A DNA stretch of 64,000 nucleotides. Source: Winogradskyella undariae. GTDB taxonomy: Bacteria > Bacteroidota > Bacteroidia > Flavobacteriales > Flavobacteriaceae. Where the stretch lies: positions 1 through 64,000 of the forward strand of contig NZ_JABTEL010000011.1 in the NCBI RefSeq assembly GCF_013285155.1, in the 5' to 3' direction. The notes below the pieces were generated by a model. It ran no database searches and was not told where the DNA came from. It saw nothing but the letters and a program-made list of their open reading frames with translations. A program made the position numbers and the translations under genes. Of the stretch, positions 55,901-62,231 are shown piece by piece; the stretch's first letter is position 1; the number at the start of each line of letters is the position of its first letter.

Positions 55901-56554
55901 TTCATTTAAAATGTCATCAGCATTTATTTTGGCTTCAATTTCTCTTAGTTTTTTTTCTTCCTCAGATTTTCGATCTAAAATTCCTTGACCAATTTTTTTA
56001 TAAATCTGTTCGCCCGTAATTTGCTCTAATAACTTTCCTTTTTCTGGACCTTTTGCCGTTAAAAAAGAAGCAAATTCACCTTGCGCTAACATTACAGATC
56101 GTAAAAATTGATTGTAATCTAATTGAGTAGCATTAACTACTTCGGTAATTAAATTTCGTTTTTGAGTCGCTAAAATAGTATCTGTAGTTAAGTTTTTTAA
56201 ACTGACTTCTTCCTTTGGGTTTTTATATGCTTTTCCTTTTTTATCAGCAATTCTAATTCCCCAGAAAGCTTCGTAGATGGTTTTATCATTTTTAAAAGTT
56301 ATTCTACTAAAAGCATCATGTGCACCATGACTTACAACATCTAACAAAGTACCTTTTGATCCGTTAAAACGCGGAACGTTGTGATACAGAGCAATGGTTA
56401 TTGCATCTAAAATAGTGGTTTTTCCTGCGCCTGTAGAACCGGTAATTGCATACAAACCAACATCTCTAAATTGTTCATTTTCAAAATCAATAACAATAGG
56501 AGTATCCGATTTTAAGGAATTTATATTTTGTAATTCTATCTTTAAAATTTTCAT
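52901..56554 (-). CDS. sbcC: Exonuclease subunit SbcC (Rad50-like ATPase)
   Basis: 1217-residue SMC-like ATPase that with SbcD opens and degrades hairpin and blocked DNA ends. Walker A in GSTGAGKTTILDAI near residue 40, Q-loop QFLRSVMLAQGEFASFL near 148, two long coiled-coil arms, the zinc hook CSLC near 597, ABC signature DTSSGGEKFIISLALALG near 1115, and Walker B SLFIDEGFGTLD near 1145. Length is normal for SbcC. It starts 12 bp after the sbcD stop. SbcC is relevant to the many hairpin repeats in this window, which such a complex is expected to cleave. Confidence 0.95.
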   Translation of the reverse strand: MKILKIELQNINSLKSDTPIVIDFENEQFRDVGLYAITGSTGAGKTTILDAITIALYHNVPRFNGSKGTLLDVVSHGAHDAFSRITFKNDKTIYEAFWGIRIADKKGKAYKNPKEEVSLKNLTTDTILATQKRNLITEVVNATQLDYNQFLRSVMLAQGEFASFLTAKGPEKGKLLEQITGEQIYKKIGQGILDRKSEEEKKLREIEAKINADDILNEEAKANLISEDKTLDADIKLTETAIKSSQKIVDWYVSFLKLTKEGEEHEEKSKSVQSFVEKHQVALDQLSLYEKALPFKELITDLNRTEKETVLKENQLKEIEKIVTELKPRILLLEKQTKADTNNVEIAEKDFAEWLPKFDTITNLDSALKNERIVKEKTSESLVKLELEIKKASEDKSKLVNSFNETTNQIKAKESFIKQNEFLRSVALEITNWRTDLSTLKNHKEAISKSNLLVDNKKIEITKTTESLKQTKGILQEKSAAIKVIDEKIAALNKDLEKNTLSDLLALKEKYNQSENNWKQFKVFAEQHQKIAKDKTDLETDEKKYVTDLKEITDKIIALQKVLENQDKLVIDATKILDLERSVAKYKEDRNRLIKGEPCSLCGSKEHPYTEHLPTINISESEIELTKRKEDLKKLNEEKSLFNNKKTAIQTRIENFQEQIKGKSTELSSINSKVKELLIVCELTDFEKVEIELLSLKNKLAEINTSLKNAQQLQIDKDQFSKEIQKQQEAINQLKTTIATLEEKNKNAKEVILQEEKSILELNAHCTKLENSLTIKLSKYKYQLPILSEINLFLKEIDENIALFNKAERSLDALKSESKILNTKIENLKDLLENHAKNKVVFAETIKEATTKQQKLTTERIALLPIDISVESKRNQLQKAKSTFVEKAKLSNESLQNLLNTKTKQETLQVNITTDLKSLSIKKSDFIKILNAKLKGSEFTSKENIETALLSEEIANEYKKNKERIKENQLKIKTLKEEHAKDLKLLQETKNFETSESESKQILVDLKTKKDALLTAKGKIVEAFRKDKEIKDRNQETYKKIDAQDKICKVWKELFKIIGNSKDAFNVYVQRLTLKHLLDLANVHLYQLNKRYSLKMEDSYKAKEELNFNLIDHYQTDQARLVDTSSGGEKFIISLALALGLSDLASKNVKIDSLFIDEGFGTLDSNTLETVISTLETLQSQGKMIGIISHVENLKERIPTQIQITKKSNGVSKVEIL

Positions 56555-56566
56555 AGAGAAGCTGCC

Positions 56567-57769
56567 TTATTGTTTTTTAACGGATTGTAATATTTCATTA
56601 AAAGCATCCCAAACTTTTGGTCTTTGTTCTAAATCATAATCCATTTCTTCGCATTTAAGTTTAAAAACTTCTGTTGGTAATAATTCTTTAATTGATTTTG
56701 TATTCTCCAACAATTCTTCAATTCCTTTAACTTTTCGCTGATTTTTCAATCCTATTTTTAAGATTTCAAAAGGATATTGTGCTGCTTCATACTTTAAATC
56801 GTCTGTGTTAACTGTATGATCTTCTTTTAAAGCAATTTCTACCCAAGGTGTTAATTCATAAGAATTAGAAGTCAAACTAGAAAATTTAGAAATACATTCT
56901 TGCAAACTACCTGTAAGTTTATAAAACTCTCTAAACTTCGGAATTACATCATCTTTAATGTCAGCAATTTTATTATTTTCTATAGATAAAATAATGACTT
57001 TTTTATCGTAATTAATTTCACTAAAACTTAAAATATTAGGAGAACCAGAATAACGAACTTTGTCGTTTCCGCCAATTATTTGAGGTCTGTGTAAATGTCC
57101 TAAAGCTACATAATCAAAATACGTAGGGAAATCTTCAGCACCAATATGCCCTAAAGTTCCTACATAAATATTTTGTTCACTATCAGAAATGGTTCCGCCG
57201 GTTGCAAACAAATGTCCCATGGCAATTACAGGCGCATTGGTGGTGTTTATAAGTTTGCATTGGTGTGCAGCAGAGACATAATGGTTAATTAATGCTGTTT
57301 TATATTTATCTGTTAATTCATCAAAAGTTTCACCAGCAACAGCACGTCTAATATCACCATCACGTAAATAAGGAACTGCAGCAATAATTACTTTTTCGTT
57401 GTTTATTTCAATTTCAAAAACTTCATCTTTAATGTCTTCAGTTGCTTTACCAACTACTTTTATAGACAAAGCACCTAAGATGTGTTTTGGCGCATTTAAA
57501 GTACCTGGAGAATCATGATTTCCGCCAGTAATAATAATCGATTTACAAGAGGTTCCGTTTAGTTTTACTAAGAAACTGTAGTACATTTCTAAACTTTGAT
57601 TAGACGGAGAACCGGTATCAAAAACATCTCCAGAAATTAAAAGCACATCAATCTTTTGATCAATAATATAAGTTTCAATCCAACTTAAAAATAGTGATTG
57701 TTCTTCAAACTGAGATTGTTCATGCAATCGATGTCCCAAATGCCAATCGGCAGTATGCAGTACTTTCAT
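56567..57769 (-). CDS. sbcD: Exonuclease subunit SbcD (Mre11-like)
   Basis: 400 residues; metal-dependent nuclease partner of SbcC. Phosphodiesterase motifs: KVLHTADWHLGHRL at residue 2, LLISGDVFDTGSPS near 43, IIITGGNHDSPGTL near 78, VIAMGHLFATGG near 185 and ALGHLHRPQ near 228. The C-terminal capping domain follows. First gene of the sbcDC operon; no clear promoter box read in the 500 bp upstream. Confidence 0.95.
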   Translation of the reverse strand: MKVLHTADWHLGHRLHEQSQFEEQSLFLSWIETYIIDQKIDVLLISGDVFDTGSPSNQSLEMYYSFLVKLNGTSCKSIIITGGNHDSPGTLNAPKHILGALSIKVVGKATEDIKDEVFEIEINNEKVIIAAVPYLRDGDIRRAVAGETFDELTDKYKTALINHYVSAAHQCKLINTTNAPVIAMGHLFATGGTISDSEQNIYVGTLGHIGAEDFPTYFDYVALGHLHRPQIIGGNDKVRYSGSPNILSFSEINYDKKVIILSIENNKIADIKDDVIPKFREFYKLTGSLQECISKFSSLTSNSYELTPWVEIALKEDHTVNTDDLKYEAAQYPFEILKIGLKNQRKVKGIEELLENTKSIKELLPTEVFKLKCEEMDYDLEQRPKVWDAFNEILQSVKKQ

Positions 57770-58037
57770 ATATTAAAATCTGATATTTTCTATTAAGCTT
57801 AAGACTGAAGGTTTTCTTTTACAAATGACACTTCTAAATTTACAAAAAACAATTAATTAGTATTAATGTTATTCACAATACTCATAAATCATTAACCTGA
57901 TATCATCAAAAGTAAAATATTTAAGAAATAGAATTAATAAAAATAAAGAACATTGTTTTTTAAATAAATTGCATTTTTGGAATCAAGGCATAATTTTTTT
58001 TACCTGAATTATATGCAATTTTAGAGAAAATAGGAAA

Positions 58038-58069
58038 CAAAAAAAAGCTCCCAATATCTTGGAAGCTTT
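58038..58069 (-). terminator. Terminator of a lost or displaced tRNA
   Basis: On the minus strand AAAGCT-T-CCAA hairpins with TTGG-AGCTTT (arms 58044-58054 and 58059-58069, one mismatch) and runs into T8. It follows the tRNA-like 3' fragment at 58081-58100 by 12 bp, the normal place for a tRNA terminator. Confidence 0.7.
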
Positions 58070-58080
58070 AATTTCTATTG

Positions 58081-58100
58081 TGACCTCGACTGGATTCAAA
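58081..58100 (-). other. tRNA 3'-end-like fragment, probable attachment-site half
   Basis: Minus-strand TTTGAATCCAGTCGAGGTCA has the form of a tRNA T-loop, T-stem 3' arm and acceptor 3' arm. Upstream of it the sequence does not supply the T-stem partner or the rest of a tRNA, so only the 3' ~20 nt is tRNA-like. This is what site-specific integrases leave at the far end of an island after inserting into a tRNA 3' end. It marks the likely left boundary of the accessory region. Which tRNA is uncertain (an arginine tRNA is my best guess). Confidence 0.6.
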
Positions 58101-58277
58101 TACATATCTAGTCTGTACTATTTATAGGTCTTTATGATGCTTGTAAAATACTGTTGACCGATTTGTTGAAATATCGGTTGATTTTGATTGGTTTACCTTG
58201 TCTTTCAATCTTATTACAAAGATACTAAAATCAGAGATTCAAACCTATATAAACGGTACTAAATGCTATGAAGACTT
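58101..58277. other. Island edge region
   Basis: 177 bp with no gene. Contains ACCGAT..ATCGGT (58157-58162, 58173-58178), a possible recombinase-arm or hairpin site, and a minus-strand TATCTTTG box (58217-58224) that points toward the tRNA-like fragment with no ORF behind it. Confidence 0.35.
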
Positions 58278-59225
58278 TTAAAAATTAAGATTGATTTGCT
58301 GAGCTCTTTCAGCGATTAGCTTATTAAAAGCTTCTTTGTTCTCAGGACTTAAAAAACTATTTTCAATGAGTTGGTGCCACTCTTCCATTCCTGTTTCTAT
58401 ACGCTGCCATATATTTTGTATGGCCTTTTTAGGAATACCACTCCCTTCTATGGCCACATCAAAATCAGAACGTCTTAAACGATTCTTTTTTCCATTGAGA
58501 TTAAGTGCTAGTTCTTCTGGATCATCTACTAATAATTGTGCTGCAACCATATCATATGCTGGTGCTAAATTATAGTTCCCTGGTACTTCTGCTATCAATG
58601 AGAAGTTTTTTAAGTGCATATCATTATTACCTATTAAAAATGAGACAATAACCTGTTCATAGAAACGGATGATATCTATTAAAGGGTTATAGCCGTAGGC
58701 TTTTATTCCTTTTGCTATTTGTTCATAGGATCCTCTGTACTTGTACTCTGTTAATCGTTCTGTGAATTGACATGCATCTTCCATTGCTAGTTTACTACCA
58801 TCGGGTTTGCGGTCTATTCGTCTTGTGAGATATGCAAGCTCTCCATCTTTTAATGGAATTAATAAGAAAGGAACTGTAGCTACACCACAAGCTTTTGCCA
58901 GGTGCATGGATAAGGCTTCTATTTGTGGCATTTCAGGGTATAGTGAAAAAGGCGGCTTCAATATGAAACGACCGTTTAAAGCGCCAACGATGGTTAGACG
59001 TTTATCGTTATCCTCTTGCTTATTAAACCCTAGAGATAGCTTTGGTTGCACACCTGTAACTATTAAACGTTGGGCAATATTCTCTTTAGCCAACTGATCT
59101 ATTTCAGACATGGCATAATCTAGTTGTATTACTGGCTTATTTTCTTGCCAAAATTCTTTGAGACAAGCCTCGTGATACTGGTTATTATTTTCGGTAATTG
59201 GTTGGTGACAGGCTAAACAAATCAT
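58278..59225 (-). CDS. hipT: HipT-like Ser/Thr kinase toxin of a tripartite HipBST system
   Basis: 315 residues corresponding to HipA without its N-terminal subdomain. It begins with a Cys/His cluster (CLACHQPI..YHEAC, residues 3-21). Kinase features are the Gly-rich loop IVTGVQPKLSLGF near 55, FILKPP (K90), RRIDR near 136, catalytic D202 and N207 in GNNDMHLKNFS, and D225 in APAYDM. Related HipA/HipT toxins phosphorylate aminoacyl-tRNA synthetases and induce dormancy. It overlaps hipS by 4 bp. The loop residues just before Gly58 are I-V-T, where HipT of E. coli has serines that autophosphorylate, so Thr57 may serve. Confidence 0.88.
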   Translation of the reverse strand: MICLACHQPITENNNQYHEACLKEFWQENKPVIQLDYAMSEIDQLAKENIAQRLIVTGVQPKLSLGFNKQEDNDKRLTIVGALNGRFILKPPFSLYPEMPQIEALSMHLAKACGVATVPFLLIPLKDGELAYLTRRIDRKPDGSKLAMEDACQFTERLTEYKYRGSYEQIAKGIKAYGYNPLIDIIRFYEQVIVSFLIGNNDMHLKNFSLIAEVPGNYNLAPAYDMVAAQLLVDDPEELALNLNGKKNRLRRSDFDVAIEGSGIPKKAIQNIWQRIETGMEEWHQLIENSFLSPENKEAFNKLIAERAQQINLNF

Positions 59226-59536
59226 ATCTCACGTACGCTTATGTTGCCGATACAGTCATGACAAGTGGTTAGTAATAATCCCATACGGTCTCTAGGGTTA
59301 AGCTTCCAGTTTTTGTGTGCAATCTCTAGTAGCCACCCTTCTGGTATTAATCCATCGAAGAAAGGAAATAGGTATTCTGACTGAAACTCCTTTTCTTGTA
59401 ATGGTAATGATAGCGCAATCGCTGCAGCATTCTTATGATTAAGATAGTCTGTGTGATACTTAAACCTGTATCCTTCATCGGTTTCTTTCAAGATACCTGC
59501 TTGCTCGTTATTGATCCAGATGGTTCCTTGTCTCAT
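59222..59536 (-). CDS. hipS: HipS-like antitoxin (HipA N-terminal subdomain as separate protein)
   Basis: 104 residues matching the HipA N-subdomain-1 family: WINNEQAGILKETDEGYRFKY near residue 7, AAAIALSLPLQEKEF near 38, LFPFFDGLIPEGW near 56 and DRMGLLLTTCHDCIGNISV near 83. In the E. coli O127 HipBST system the equivalent HipS protein neutralises HipT; the same role is inferred. Its start lies 29 bp inside hipB and its stop overlaps the hipT start. Confidence 0.87.
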   Translation of the reverse strand: MRQGTIWINNEQAGILKETDEGYRFKYHTDYLNHKNAAAIALSLPLQEKEFQSEYLFPFFDGLIPEGWLLEIAHKNWKLNPRDRMGLLLTTCHDCIGNISVREI

Positions 59537-59750
59537 TTCTTATAGGTGTTGGAGTTAATGTATGTCCGAAGAATTGTAATAATTGATTGACCTTATCTAG
59601 CATTACGTTTGGTTTTCCTTGTTCTAATTCACGAAGAAAACGCAGGCCTAATCCGGTTAAATCTGCAAGATCAATTTGTGTATAGTTGGCTTCTTTACGT
59701 CTGTTACGTACAAACGTTGCTATAGCATTATTGCGGTCCCATTCTTTCAT
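59508..59750 (-). CDS. hipB: HipB-like XRE-family DNA-binding protein
   Basis: 80 residues with a helix-turn-helix: VRNRRKEANYTQIDLADLTGLGLRFLRELEQGKPN (residues ~14-48, y4mF-like XRE) and a tail LLQFFGHTLTPTPIRNE. It leads the hipBST operon and probably represses it through the three palindromes upstream. Start ATG 59750 is next to operator 1. Confidence 0.88.
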   Translation of the reverse strand: MKEWDRNNAIATFVRNRRKEANYTQIDLADLTGLGLRFLRELEQGKPNVMLDKVNQLLQFFGHTLTPTPIRNETRNHLDQ

Positions 59751-59752
59751 AA

Positions 59753-59853
59753 TTATACCTTTATGGGTGCAATTTAGTGATTTTAATCGATATTATACCC
59801 TTTAAGGTGTAATTAACATATAAACAAGCAAAGCTATACCCGAAAGGGTCTAT
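59753..59853. promoter_or_regulatory. Three phased operator-like palindromes and hipBST promoter
   Basis: O1 TTATACC-N6-GGTGCAA (59753-59772), O2 TTATACC-N6-GGTGTAA (59793-59812) and O3 CTATACC-N6-GGTCTAT (59834-59853). Start-to-start spacings are 40 and 41 bp, near four helical turns, so all face the same side. The half-site TATACC..GG(T)nTA recalls the E. coli HipB operator TATCC-N8-GGATA. A minus-strand TAGCTTTG box (59829-59836) overlaps O3. Confidence 0.75.
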
Positions 59854-60057
59854 TTATAAAGCACTCTCTAGATATTTTATAACAATCTCTTTTTTGATAC
59901 CGCTATACTCAGCGAATTCATCTGCCGTGATAAATTGGTGTGCTTCTTTTCCGAAGTAGGTTTTAATTTCATTTAAGAGCTTACGACCGTAGCGTTCACT
60001 TCTTCCTGTGATACGCTGAATGTCTTTTGGATATATGCAGGCTCTTACTATTCTCAT
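59854..60057 (-). CDS. Small HTH-like DNA-binding protein
   Basis: 67 residues: IYPKDIQRITGRSERYGRKL near residue 8 reads as a helix-turn-helix, and HQFITADEFAEYSGIKKEIV near 40 as a second helical pair. Short basic proteins of this type are frequent in Bacteroidota mobile regions. Its stop abuts O3 of the hip promoter and it is divergent from the 60216 operon (158 bp apart), so it could regulate either side. No family name recognised. Confidence 0.55.
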   Translation of the reverse strand: MRIVRACIYPKDIQRITGRSERYGRKLLNEIKTYFGKEAHQFITADEFAEYSGIKKEIVIKYLESAL

Positions 60058-60215
60058 TTTATACTTTATCTATACACGGTCTATACCTCATCTTGGGTTT
60101 GTCTATATGACTTGTTACGGCATAAAACGTATCCATCGGAATGGATGGTTATGTGTATTTGATTTCTTCTATAAATCTACTGTCTTTTGTCTCATAATCA
60201 AAATTTTAGAACATT

Positions 60216-60971
60216 ATGGCAAAACAAACAGGAATTATTAAATTGAAAGGCACCATTGGTGATATTTCATTTTACAAGAGCGCAGACGGCTACCTTGCGC
60301 GTTACAAAGGTGGTGTTGATGGAAATCGTATTGCAAATGATCCAGCATTCCAGAGAACCCGTGAAAATGGGTCTGAATTTGGACGTGCAGGCAAAGGTGG
60401 TAAAGTGATCCGAAATGCTATTCGGGTGCTTTTGCAGAATGCGAAAGACAGCAGAGTTGTGAGTCGATTGACAAAGGTTTTAGTGGCCATCACTAAAACG
60501 GATGCGGTTCATGAACGTGGACTAAGAACCATTGAAGATGGTGATATGAACACTTTGTTAGGCTTTGAGTTTAATGTTAATGGAAAATTAGGTGCGACGC
60601 TTTTCGCCCCTTATGTCACTACTTATGATCGTTCTACTGGAGAGGTCGACGTGGATATTGCTGCATTTGCACCAACGGTGCGAATTACTGCTCCAGGTGG
60701 TACCACACATTACAAATTAGTCATGGGAGCTGCAGAACTTGACTTTGCCAATGAAGCCTCTGTATTTGAAAGTGCAGAAACCGCTATCCTTCCCTATGAC
60801 AGTACCGATACGGCTGCGATTAACCTTTCTGTGACTTTGACAGCAGCATCTGTACTTCCGGTGATTCAGGTTGTGGGTATTGAATTTTACCAAGAGGTGA
60901 ACGGACAAATGTATCCGTTGAAAAACGGTGCTTTTAACGCGCTATCTGTAGCGAAAGTAGCTACTGTTTAA
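60216..60971 (+). CDS. Unrecognised 251-aa protein, first gene of an island operon
   Basis: Begins MAKQTGIIKLKGTIGDISFY. The N-terminal ~100 residues are basic and Gly/Arg-rich (KGGVDGNRIANDPAFQRTRE, GRAGKGGKVIRNAIRVLL), and the C-terminal half is beta-rich (VRITAPGGTTHYKLVMGAAEL, VLPVIQVVGIEFYQEVNGQMY), like an Ig-like or structural domain. I recall similar uncharacterised proteins in other Bacteroidota genomes but know no function. Base composition is visibly richer in GC than the core genes. It is followed with no gap (TAAATG) by the DUF5675 gene. Confidence 0.75.
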   Translation: MAKQTGIIKLKGTIGDISFYKSADGYLARYKGGVDGNRIANDPAFQRTRENGSEFGRAGKGGKVIRNAIRVLLQNAKDSRVVSRLTKVLVAITKTDAVHERGLRTIEDGDMNTLLGFEFNVNGKLGATLFAPYVTTYDRSTGEVDVDIAAFAPTVRITAPGGTTHYKLVMGAAELDFANEASVFESAETAILPYDSTDTAAINLSVTLTAASVLPVIQVVGIEFYQEVNGQMYPLKNGAFNALSVAKVATV

Positions 60972-61367
60972 ATGGATATTTTACTGCAAAGGACCTATTA
61001 CGAAGCGGGTACGAATAGTGCCCTCTTCTGTAATGGTCAATTTTTAGGGTTTGCTATTGAACTGCCCTGGAAATCTAATCAGCGGAATATTTCATGTATT
61101 CCTGAAGGCATCTATACGCTGAACGCGCGGTATTCGGCAAAGTTCGGACCTCATTTACATATTGTAGATGTGAACGGTCGTCGTCTTATACTACTGCATC
61201 CTGCAAATGATGCGCAGCGTGATCTTCGTGGTTGTATTGCTCCTGTTACGCAGTTAACAGGTCTTGGAAAAGGGATCCATTCAAAAGCATGCCTTCAAAA
61301 ATTAGTATCGCTATGCTATCAAGCCTTCGATAGAAACGAAAATGTATTATTAACTATTAAATCTTAA
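60972..61367 (+). CDS. DUF5675 family protein
   Basis: 131 residues with the DUF5675 pattern: LLQRTYYEAGTNSALFCNGQ at the start, AIELPWKSNQRNISCIPEGIY near residue 27, GRRLILLHPANDAQRDLRGCI near 72 and a C-terminal GKGIHSKACLQKL helix. Conserved H, N, D and C residues would suit an enzyme, but no activity is established for the family. It sits second in a four-gene operon, starting directly on the preceding stop. Confidence 0.8.
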   Translation: MDILLQRTYYEAGTNSALFCNGQFLGFAIELPWKSNQRNISCIPEGIYTLNARYSAKFGPHLHIVDVNGRRLILLHPANDAQRDLRGCIAPVTQLTGLGKGIHSKACLQKLVSLCYQAFDRNENVLLTIKS

Positions 61368-61370
61368 ACC

Positions 61371-61673
61371 ATGAATATTGTAGATCGTTATAAAAAAACA
61401 ACGCCAAAGTTCTTCAGAACTTTAAGAAATATCGGTATCGCCTTAGCCACTGCTGGCGGTGCTATTATTGCAGCACCAATTTCATTACCAGCAATAGTGG
61501 TGACGGTAGCGACTTATATGACTGTTGCCGGGACTGTTGCCACGGCCGTGAGTCAGGCTGTGATTGTTGATGCTGATGCTGATGATGATGATGCTGTGAC
61601 TGAACCTCCGAAGTCACCGACAACAACACCATCTCACAAGGATCCAAAAGATTCTGCATCAAGTTCCGGATAA
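61371..61673 (+). CDS. Small membrane protein with acidic tail
   Basis: 100 residues: a basic N terminus (DRYKKTTPKFFRTLRNIG), two hydrophobic segments (about 22-42 and 46-65, rich in Ala/Val/Thr), then a cytosolic or external tail with DADADDDDA and a Ser/Thr/Pro-rich end. The shape is holin-like, but no holin family is recognised. Spaced 3 bp from the DUF5675 stop. Confidence 0.65.
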   Translation: MNIVDRYKKTTPKFFRTLRNIGIALATAGGAIIAAPISLPAIVVTVATYMTVAGTVATAVSQAVIVDADADDDDAVTEPPKSPTTTPSHKDPKDSASSSG

Positions 61674-61674
61674 A

Positions 61675-61881
61675 ATGACACAAAATGTGACCCCTATTCG
61701 TTTTTCAATTCTTGGTGGCACGGTTTCCTCTGTGTGGTTTCAAATCACATCTGAAGATCTCCTCAAAACTGCTGTCATGGCTGCTTTTGGTGCTATAGTC
61801 AGTTATTTTGTTTCACTACTGATTAAACGCATACATCACTTTTTTCTGAAACGAAAGAATAATAAAAAAGAGCTTCACTAG
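61675..61881 (+). CDS. Small membrane protein, last gene of the island operon
   Basis: 68 residues with one clear transmembrane segment (about 32-50, AVMAAFGAIVSYFVSLLI) and a basic C terminus (KRIHHFFLKRKNNKKELH). Its ATG is one base past the preceding stop and it ends inside a terminator, confirming the operon's end. Function unknown. Confidence 0.65.
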   Translation: MTQNVTPIRFSILGGTVSSVWFQITSEDLLKTAVMAAFGAIVSYFVSLLIKRIHHFFLKRKNNKKELH

Positions 61882-61892
61882 AGGCTCTTTTT
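61865..61892 (+). terminator. Terminator of the island operon
   Basis: AAAAAGAGC (61865-61873) pairs with GCTCTTTTT (61884-61892). The stop codon of the 68-aa gene (61879-61881) falls in the loop, so termination is immediate. Confidence 0.85.
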
Positions 61893-61988
61893 GGTTAACG
61901 CAATCATTCAACTATCCTACAAAACCCTTTCCTATTATTTTTAACGAAAAACAAAAAAAGATAACTATCTCATTGGTGGTGTGGGGAT

Positions 61989-62090
61989 GCTGTCAAGCTT
62001 TTTGGACAAAATAATACGCCTAGTTTTAGGTTTAAAAAAATGATCCGCTTTTTTCGGCGGATTATTTTTTTCAAAACCTTTGGCTTGAGC
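61989..62090. repeat. Structured boundary element, copy A (3' side of fic)
   Basis: Core stem TGATCCGC (62041-62048), loop, GCGGATTA (62057-62064), extended by A7 (62034-62040) with T7 (62065-62071) and by GGTTT with AAACC. Then CAAAACCTTTGGCTT follows. The last 26 bases of this block (ATTATTTTTTTCAAAACC.. to GGCTT) recur exactly at 63975-64000. A partial inverted copy lies at 61989-62020 (GCTGTCAAGCTTTTTGGACA then AAATAATACGCC). A TATATTTG promoter-like box follows at 62127-62134. Confidence 0.75.
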
Positions 62091-62231
62091 TTTATAGCAT
62101 TTTAGTGGTGGCCGATGGGAACCAACTATATTTGTGTTCTTTTTTTTAAACCAATAACTGAACACAACCAACAAACCAACCAAGGACATGATTCATCCAA
62201 ATATTTTCTAATTGTGCGCCAAGTTATTAGG

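Noticed and set aside
58081..58155. Complete tRNA on the minus strand
   Set aside because: Only the 3' ~20 nt fit; the 5' T-stem arm, anticodon stem and D arm cannot be formed from the adjoining sequence.
60020..60241. 73-codon plus-strand ORF upstream of the island operon
   Set aside because: It overlaps the start of the HTH-like gene antisense and the start of the 251-aa gene; codon pattern unconvincing.
61965..62189. 74-codon minus-strand ORF
   Set aside because: It crosses the structured boundary element and has no promoter or recognisable product; probably fortuitous.
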